Assembly (NCBI GenBank): GCA_020747015.1
Contig: JAGTJM010000075.1
Coordinates: 81,725 to 145,724 of the forward strand
Reading direction: 5' to 3'
Source: Pyrenochaeta sp. MPI-SDFR-AT-0127
Taxonomy: Eukaryota; Ascomycota; Dothideomycetes; Pleosporales; Cucurbitariaceae
DNA: 64,000 nt
The notes under the pieces were generated by a model. That model saw only the letters and a list, made by a program, of their open reading frames with translations. It had not been told where the DNA came from and did no database searches. Each line of letters starts with the position of its first letter. Position 1 is the first letter of the stretch. The position numbers and the translations under genes were made by a program. Positions 56,219 through 64,000 of the stretch are shown here, one piece after another.

Positions 56219-57845
56219 GAATGCTATTCATTTGCGTCTATCATCAGAGAGGAATTAGCCGGCGAGCAGGTCGGAAGGGGCTGCAGGAGGTGACTAGGGA
56301 AGATTGGTTATTTTCATACGTTTGCAAGGGCCCTGTCGAAATACATCTACACGTCCGATTCAGATATGTTAGGAATGTAGGACTCATCGACTTCTAGGAA
56401 TCAGACTTCTCCTCGACTACTGTGATGCAGCCCTGCGTTGCTGCTGTTGTGGCTTCCCAAGGGGCAGCACTATGCGTTCCACGAATGCACGTCCGGAACG
56501 AGGAGAATAGACGTGCACCTGAGCTTTTCATATCTTTGATATCCGCACTTGCATACAATCCTAACATTAACTTGAGTCATATGATTGCCGGACACAAGCA
56601 GTCTCTGAAGAAGACACATTCTTGTTTTGATCGGAGAATCACCTGATCTGGCTACACAACTCTCAGCTGCAGGAACCAAAGCACATGTAACAAACTGCAA
56701 CACTAGAATCCCCAAAAGCTGCCACCGCCGGAGCCATAGAAAGTACACTTGATTGGGACTTAGATAGGATCGATCAATAGTTGTGAAGACTTATATTTTC
56801 AGGCTCCACATTTAGAGGAACAAGCGACTGATACAACTACTAGATGAAGGTAGGCTGGATAGGTTTGCAGATGTAACCTAGACGTTCGCTGGAGTTTAGG
56901 CTTAAGGAGTTTATGGAACACCTCTGCTTGCAATAAAGACATCATGTGCCCTCATGGTACCACAGCGGTTGCATATCAGGCTAGACTCTATTGACTCTGC
57001 TTATGCATCTTCGCTACTCCTGTTGGGATTTAGATGGAAGCCCACCATGGTGGAACCCCAACTGTGTGGAATACCATTCCATAGTAAGCAGGTAAACAAG
57101 CATAAGAAAGGGCAGCGAGGCGTTAGCAGAAAAGTAAGCATGATACCGTGGTTTCGATTGATGTTGGATTTGCACTTATAGCGCTTACGCTTGAGCGTAT
57201 TCTCATACTGTCAGACACAATCAAGATGCATCGCCATGTAGTGCTAGTTTATTCTGCTACGTCCCACAAAATGTCACCATCTCTCCAACTACGTAACCTC
57301 ACGAGCTTGCCGGTGTGATCATCATTGGAGATCGTGTCGCAAGGCCTTTCGCAGATAAGCCAGGCTAGGGTCTGGACACAAGACAAGCCGGTGGAACGAT
57401 CGATACACTCACGTCATGTTGTGCTTCTTCAGTTACTGAGCTCGGCAGCTCAATCACAAACATCGAGATGTGTATGTGTTGAGTAGCACTAATCGTGTAG
57501 CAGCGGTTTGCAGCATAGTGATAGGAGGTGTGGAGAGAATATTTTAACATTGTAACATTAACAGAGAGCCATCAGATATCCGCTGATCAGCTCGATTCCC
57601 TAGCGCAGAACGCTACGTACCGGCACGATCTTCGCAATTAATTTTTAAATGATTCCGCATATTGAAGATTCCGTCAATCCTGGCAACCTTCGCCAGCGAC
57701 ATCTATTCTCCGCCCCACTGTTGCGATCGAACTCAATTTGCATGCTTAAATGAGGCTGAGTAACAAGAGGCAATTCGCGGAATAAGTGAATCGCGACCAT
57801 CCTGCTAAGCAAACAACATGCTAACGCATATCCTGCGGCGCAGGT
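56219..57845. other. Intergenic with copy 2 of the palindromic repeat
   Basis: 1.6 kb. No gene supported; the repeat copy lies at 57034-57120. Confidence 0.4.
57034..57120. repeat. Dispersed repeat (copy 2)
   Basis: Homologous to the minus strand of 48655-48750, diverged, with GGAAGCCCACCATGGTGGAA at its start and AAGCATAAGAAAGGG near its end. Confidence 0.6.
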
Positions 57846-58478
57846 ATGAACGAACAGTTTGGTTCTCGTTTCTTCAGCCTGCCACCCGAACTCAGAAGTC
57901 GTATCTATGTCGAGCTTCTATGCCCCAAGGCTCTCAGCTTCGCTGACCTTGCTCGATGCTCAACTAGCTCTATCGCAAGAGACCAGCAAAGAGCACTAGT
58001 AAGGTCGCCGCTATATCCCGCCCTATTATCCACATGTCGCAAAATATACGACGAAGCAACCGATTTCCTCTACGAACTGCACATATTCTATGCTCACCCA
58101 TCATTGTTGACTGCTTTTCCCCACTACAGGTCACCGGCGAAAGATATCATTTATCCGGATGGCCTGTCAAGGATTAAACGATGGCAGATCACGATACGCT
58201 TAGATATTGATCCGCGCTTCGACCTAAACTAATGCACCTCTGCCTTCTCTGGTGCCGAATACCTAGAGATATATGCTTGGCAAGCTGCGAGCAACTGCGC
58301 CGCAGAAGCGGTACTTGGGCTCTTTGAGGGAATACGAGGTGTGAGAGTAGCCAGGGTGCGCGGCAGTGTGGACGTCGGTTGGAGACTTTGGTTGGAGTCA
58401 TGCATGACGAGACCATTGGAACGAGATCAACTCTTGCGGGGGCTGGACAAATCTCATTCGTTGCAAGAGTTGTGGTAG
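57846..58478 (+). pseudogene. F-box/2EXR-like fungal protein with one in-frame stop
   Basis: Single frame of 211 codons from the ATG at 57846 to TAG at 58476-58478, broken by TAA at 58230-58232 (codon 129). The N-terminus FFSLPPELRSRIYVELL is the F-box-like start of a large family of fungal proteins, with ALLSTCRKIYDEATDFLYE as the second conserved block. Beyond the stop the same frame continues with FSGAEYLEIYAWQAA and LGLFEGIRGVRVARVRGSV, the expected continuation. The role is unknown; such proteins are often presumed ubiquitin-ligase adaptors. CAA to TAA would restore the frame. Confidence 0.7.
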
Positions 58479-59360
58479 GATTGTGAACTAGATCGGGCTC
58501 CGGACAGTATTAAGAAAGCGGATGAACTATATTGCTTCTGCCGACCACCCCTTGACCACAAATGTTGCTCTCGCTCTTCGTCATAGAGAGTAACAGTAGC
58601 TAGTCGACCGAGCCAAAGAAGATGTTCACGGGATACTCATAAGGTGAGCGCTGTAAGAGTATTCCATGTCTGCGGATCTGAGGCTTATGATGTCTAAAGG
58701 CCTTCGATAGCAACACTGCATTTAGCACAATGAGTCTAGCGGCTCTCCTTTAGACGCAACTGGGCCTCGTCGACCAAGACTGGGGCACCCAAACTCAGTC
58801 GGAGCGGAGTGTTAGCTGCAAAATCGTACAAGTCTTCGCATGATTTCGACACCTTATGCGTTCCTGCCTAGACTTCAATGCTCATAGCCAGATTCTTGTT
58901 GCAGGAAGACTCCACTTGACCTACACTTTTGACACTCATTTCTTGTCTTTATTCTCATACTAGCAAGCTAACATCGACGTGATGGCCGTCAGCAATTTAG
59001 TCTCGTTAGCTGTTCTAAGCCTTACGTTAATCTGTTTCATAATATCCTTGCCTCATTGACTGCAACAAGACAGCTGATCCTCACTGATGCGAGCTCGGGC
59101 CTGCCCATCAAACAAACGAGCTTCGTTGCGACCGTTATCCAAACGTTTCGACTCCGAATCACTCTTCATGAACACAGCGAACATATTTGACCATACAGTA
59201 CTTACATTACTTTCCGAGTAGACTATCGTATCCACGTAACGTCGGAAGATCATAGCGTTGGCACAACGGTGACTGGTGATGTTGAGCAATCGCTTTGTAC
59301 AACCAGCCTTGGAGAGCGGGAAATGAGAGCCCCGGATGCCATTACTTAGCACTCATTCAT

Positions 59361-59398
59361 CGCGGCACGGCCCGCACACAGTGCTGACAGTCATCGAT
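59361..59398. repeat. Short dispersed repeat, copy A
   Basis: GCGGCACGGCCCGCAC followed by ACAGTGCTGACAGTCATC; matches 60379-60414 with about four differences. Confidence 0.6.
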
Positions 59399-60378
59399 AT
59401 ATGGTCCATTACAGCATTATGGAATCTGTGACTGTAAGCAAGATGGCACAAGCAATGGGTCTTGCAAGGGTGCTTCGCCCTATCGCCTTCCGTAAGTAGT
59501 CAGGCACTAACTGTCAGCATCATGATCAGCGACGCATGCGAGGGTTTAATCCAGATTACTGGTCAGCGAACGACGCAGCAAGGGCCCACCGTTGCTGGCA
59601 GGCCAGCCCCAGTCAAAGTTTGCTGCTCGCAAAGGTGAAGCCGATTTCGCTATTGATTGTATTGTGTGTCAGGGGTCGGACGCTTTAGTCGTGTGATGTG
59701 GTCCTAGGCTTACAGTGACTATAGCCCTTTGCAAACCCAGCCTCACCTTCTGCACGACCAATGCATTTGTACGACTCCTGCTGTGATCGAATAATCCTAG
59801 TTTAGACCAAGTGAACTATTGCTGATGCTTACAGTCTCAATTCGGCTAGATTGTTGTATATTAGCTACTAACCCCTTACGCACTAGTCTCTCTAAGCACT
59901 TACCGCTCCGATCCGCCCGCAGTAGGCACAGAATACTCCGATGCAACGAAGGCTGTCGGTATCTGATGCACGAACATGCTCTGTAATAACTTGCAATTAC
60001 ACAACTTATGCGACAAAAGCCGTCAGCACTTCGCCTGTCCTGTTATGAGGCTACCGCAGCAGCCTTCGGTCACCTTTGCTAACCAATCATGCATACGTCT
60101 ACGGCGAAGAGCATGAGATTGATGAACTGAGGTTTCGTTGCTGAATCCAAGCGATCGAAAATGCTGACGATCTTCAGACGGGAATCGTGTTAGGCTGTAT
60201 CGAGCTTAGTGACACGTGGCCATATGCACTCGTGCGCAATCGACGAGCGATCATCGAATGCTTACTCGCCTCAAAGCCAGATGGCGTTGATCTACAGCGC
60301 ACCGGGCCGTACGATGAATGGCACTGGATGAGCGATGACGGTCATCCAATTAGCTACCGGGTCAGCACTTGATTGTAG

Positions 60379-60414
60379 CGGCACGACCCGCACCCAGTGC
60401 TGATGGTCATCACA
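60379..60414. repeat. Short dispersed repeat, copy B
   Basis: GCGGCACGACCCGCAC followed by CCAGTGCTGATGGTCATC; direct-orientation match to 59361-59398. Confidence 0.6.
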
Positions 60415-63400
60415 TGTGGCGCATTCTAGCGTGTTAATGCTGGTGTTATGGTTACCCATTTAGAGAATAATGATCATAATCCCCTCCATACTACATCAAC
60501 GACCATTAGCGTTCTACTCACATGGCGAACCTGTCAATGCAAGCACTGTCAGGCATGACTATTCATGACTCGTGGGTTCCATGCTTCATGACGCGAGCAA
60601 ATCATTCATCCCACGCCAGTCAAGCCTCGGCTAAAATAAGCCCTTCCTGACCTCACGAGTATGAGCCAGTAGGGAAAATCTCCGGGCTAATCAAACAGCG
60701 GCGCCGGAAACTGGAAGTGTTGGAGGCTCCTTCTCGAATCATCACAGCTTGCCCTTACATGTGGCAATGAAATGTTGCTGCTCGTTGTTACCATTATATG
60801 TTTTGTTTCGAATGTTGAGACGATTGGTGCTAAAGCCGCAACGGGCTACCGTCTGCAAGGATATCGAACACTGCGGCGTGGCGGCTTGCTGCTGCATGGA
60901 AGTGGGGCGTTGGCACATCAGCACGCGAACCAGCAAGTGCATCGTGGCGGGTACACAAGGACACCAGGTTCGCGGAGCTCTGCGATATTGATTGCTTACC
61001 TCCATCACTACAATGATCCAGTATTTTTGGCTATTTCTAATCTGCTTATGCCTCCGTGTCAGCTATGGTGCACGTATCAGGGTTATTTTAAATCATCGCT
61101 ATGCTGGCAGCGGCACTCCTACACTGATATCCTGCCTATCAGCCAAGCCGTTCATCATACTTTTGCCTCACATAGAATTGATCACTGAGAAAGCTAGTTT
61201 TTCGACACGGCGGACAATAAGCACTGTAATGACAGCCAGAACTGTGGCGCAGAATGTTGGCACTTGCTTCGCAGATGATGTTCTATCAGCATAAGCGTAC
61301 TGGAGGCCAGTGGCTATAAAGGTGTGAACGCCGCATGGTCTAAGGCCTCGACTGTTGTCACACATCGCGACACTCAAGGCTCACTTCCAGTGAGGGATTG
61401 CGACGCAACAAGCGACTCAATCCAGCTCCTTGATTTCGTACTACAAATTCTGCCCCAATTCTCCCATATCGAGTCCGGTGTAACAGCCCGGTATCCGGCG
61501 AAATAATGCTCTTGTGCTGAACGTCTGAGCGACAACGTTTGGTGATGCCACAGTGGGGCCGACTCTGTTAGCCACAATGTCTGCTGTTGAGAAACTAGAG
61601 AAATGCTGTGTGCTGCGCTAGCTGATATTAGGGAAAGCCTCGCTCCACAGGCCTGCGCGCGAAGTTTCATTATTCCGCGTTTTCCGCTAGCTCCGTGCTT
61701 ATTTCCATCTAGTTACATCCTAAACTTACTTTGTCTACCTGGTCAGTATCCTATAGTCTACGTTATGCATGGTACTAACGTGCCAGTACTAGGCCTATGT
61801 GCTTCTCAGGCTGTTTCACGAGCGTGAGAGTTCATTGAGGCCTCAAGAGCCGAAGGCTTGCTTTGAGGAAATTCCTCAGCTCTCTGGTAGATCTCGTGCG
61901 TCTCAGAGCGTGGTGAGCACACGGTCGCGTCAGCCGCAAGCGCGAATCTCATGGCCAAGTCTGGAGGTATCATCACATTGACTTGTACAACCTCTAACTT
62001 TAGTACATTAACGGCTGATATCACCTTTCCCTCAAGCAAGTTTTGCTAATCTCTCTCAGGCAATTGAACGCGTACAAGAACAATACAATCGAGATTCATC
62101 TACATATCTGGTTTCGTGACCTGCATCCACAAAATTGCTTGCCCATTCTAGGACTCTTTGTTGAGATCTTTGCTGACTAGTGGCACAGTCTTGGCGTCGG
62201 ATTCAAATACAAATCTTGCTCAGAATCACTGACAACTTCGAAAGAATTCCTTGGATTGCGCGCGTCATTGGTATCTTGCACCCACCTTTGCGATATTGTT
62301 TCTGCTCATCTACTCTACGTCAGTTCCGATCCAGCAAGCGGCTTCTTCGCCTCTTCAACTTTATACCTATACTTCTCCATTCTTAGCGAACAGGAGATCT
62401 GCGCCCTGGAAAATGTGCCTGCCAGCCAGCGTGTATCAAAATATCTATCGCTACATGCTAGGCGTGGCTACAGTATCAACGTTGTGCGGGCTGCCTACAG
62501 ATATCTGTCAAGGCCATGATGTTCGGCCTTTAAGTTACCCATACGCTGCTCATATTTGTTCTCAATTACAGTTCTCACAGGGCAGCTCTCCTTCTTCGCC
62601 GCAACTGGATAAGTCCACAAGAGCCCCCTTCAGGTCGCTTCTTCTGCTCCCAGCTTATCACACGGCCACCACTCAACAAGGTAAGAGTAACATCCCCCCG
62701 GCGCAGCGGAAAACCCGGTGGGCCGGAATCGACCAATCAGCGAGCTAGATTCGAAGAGAAGTCTACAATCGTTGCGAGCTGATTGGTCATTTCCTGGACA
62801 CACGGTTTTCCGTCACGTCGGGACGGACGTTAAGTGAGGTTCAATGCCTTTGTCGCCATTATTTGTACTAACACCTAACAGGCCTCGGCCAACCCCGTCA
62901 TGCCGGGTGTCTTGCTAGAAGATGAACCACAGCATCGGCTGAGAGCTTTTGCGGCTATCCACTCACGAGAGCGATTCACAAGGCTGTATAACCCCTCGCC
63001 CGGCCGTGCTCAAGCAGAGGGTGGAGGCCTTGACTCCGCTGTCGCAACTCGATTTCCACTAATCTGACCCTCGCAGTGATTAGTCCGATTGTGCCCAACA
63101 GAACTCCCGCATCTATTAATACTCAATGAGTGGGCGCTCTGTTTATTGCGTGTAAGTTAACAGCACCATCGTATCAATCTAGAGCTTCCCAGATTGGCCG
63201 CTTGCTATGACCCTAACATCTTTATATTCAAAAATAATCTCCGCCTAAGCGTGCGCCATTCTGTCCTTGCAGCCTTGATACATCCCGGATGATCATCGAG
63301 GGCCATATAGAACTTACTGTCTCTTGTAGACCTCGAGGATCTTGATTCAGCGCGACAGAGGTAGGATGGTAGAGCGAAGGTTGCCCTTCGACAGGATCGA

Positions 63401-64000
63401 AGACGTCGGTTGCCTTAGTGTTTGGACTGACTTCCCCGCAACTCCAGCCTTGGAAGTACCCGAATGACAGTCTCTAGTCGTGTCTCCGCCATTGGTTGAT
63501 GCTGCGGGAAATGTGAATGAAGCTTGAAGGCTGACTCACGAACCCAGATCTCGTCTATCAACTTCGAATGATGCTGATGCACGTATCTACAATCCGGCTT
63601 GTCCCATAGAAGTATGTGTCCGTGGATCTCGCTAACGCCAATCAGACTTCAAAATCATCGCAGCATGCGATCTATACACAAGACTCACTGACCAACGTTG
63701 AAGAAATCGCAAGCTGAATAGAGCTTCTAGGCTCGCGTAGCGTCTTAAGCCGGTAGCCAAGTGGCTTCAAGCGCACTCCGACTCTTAGGTGCCCCGCGGG
63801 TTTGGGTGCTCACACGCGACATGAGTACATTTGCTTGCAATCGCGAGGTCATCCGCTGACAGCTATCTTGTAGCGCGCTGGCGCCGATCAAGCTAGCGGT
63901 TGCCTCGCTCTCGAGATCTACTGCGCGAAAGACCATCAGGTAGGCGATCAGGTAGGCGATCTTTGATCGTGTCTACTGGTCTTGTACAAGCTCTAACTAA

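Larger units (their letters stand above)
58479..64000. other. Gene-poor right end
   Basis: 5.5 kb. Open frames at 60187-60372, 60749-61188 and 62251-62748 start mostly with non-ATG codons and match no family. The 60187 frame extends upstream to about 60145 and looks protein-like (LVRNRRAIIECLLASKPDGV) but I cannot assign it. A repeat pair is listed below. Confidence 0.45.

Noticed and set aside
60749..61188. Overlapping frames with a Cys cluster and a hydrophobic start
   Set aside because: Competing frames on both strands, poor starts, no family pattern.
62251..62748. 165-codon frame with hydrophobic N-terminus
   Set aside because: Starts with TTG, low-complexity Ser/Pro content and no conserved block.

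Overview
This window is nuclear DNA of a filamentous ascomycete (Pezizomycotina). Most genes are split by short introns of 44-101 bp with GT...AG ends and CTAAC/CTGAC-like branch sites. The gene families are typical of moulds: an Argonaute, an NFX1-type helicase fused to AAA modules, a fungal dynamin, BTB, 3CxxC, SMP and F-box proteins, an LPMO-like enzyme and a small secreted protein. The transposons are fungal hAT, pogo/Fot1 and Tc1 elements, several carrying stop codons of the kind left by repeat-induced point mutation (RIP). All gene models here were joined by hand from frame continuity and splice sites.

Layout. 1-2.9 kb: a hAT transposase running off the left edge, then a 449-bp AT-rich element with inverted ends that touches the stop codon of an FtsJ-type methyltransferase gene (2.9-4.0 kb). 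5.0-5.9 kb: a truncated pogo element about 450 bp upstream of an Argonaute gene (6.3-9.6 kb). 10.4-17.7 kb: one very large gene for an SF1 helicase, NF-X1 zinc finger and three AAA modules. 19.7-21.7 kb: an RNase III-fold protein whose catalytic acidic residues are all replaced. These three genes form a possible RNA-silencing neighbourhood and are the most interesting part of the window.

22-37.3 kb mixes genes and transposons: two BTB paralogues in opposite orientation, a 3CxxC zinc protein, a pogo element with a solo LTR nested in its terminal repeat, a C2H2 finger protein, a Tc1 element with three RIP-type stops, a dynamin gene interrupted by one stop, a 149-bp MITE, an SMP-domain protein and a second Tc1 element with perfect 42-bp ends. 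37.7-42.8 kb: a decayed pogo tail and a GC-rich gene for a kinase-like protein. 43-58.5 kb is sparse: an F-box protein, a membrane-protein remnant, an LPMO-like secreted enzyme, a small secreted cysteine protein, and ankyrin, GST-kappa-like and F-box/2EXR-like genes that each carry one in-frame stop. 58.5-64 kb shows no gene I can support.

Together the window reads as an accessory, transposon-eroded region flanking a cluster of RNA-silencing-related genes. From about 28 kb to the right, several otherwise intact reading frames are broken by single TAA/TAG codons that are explainable by C-to-T change at CpA.
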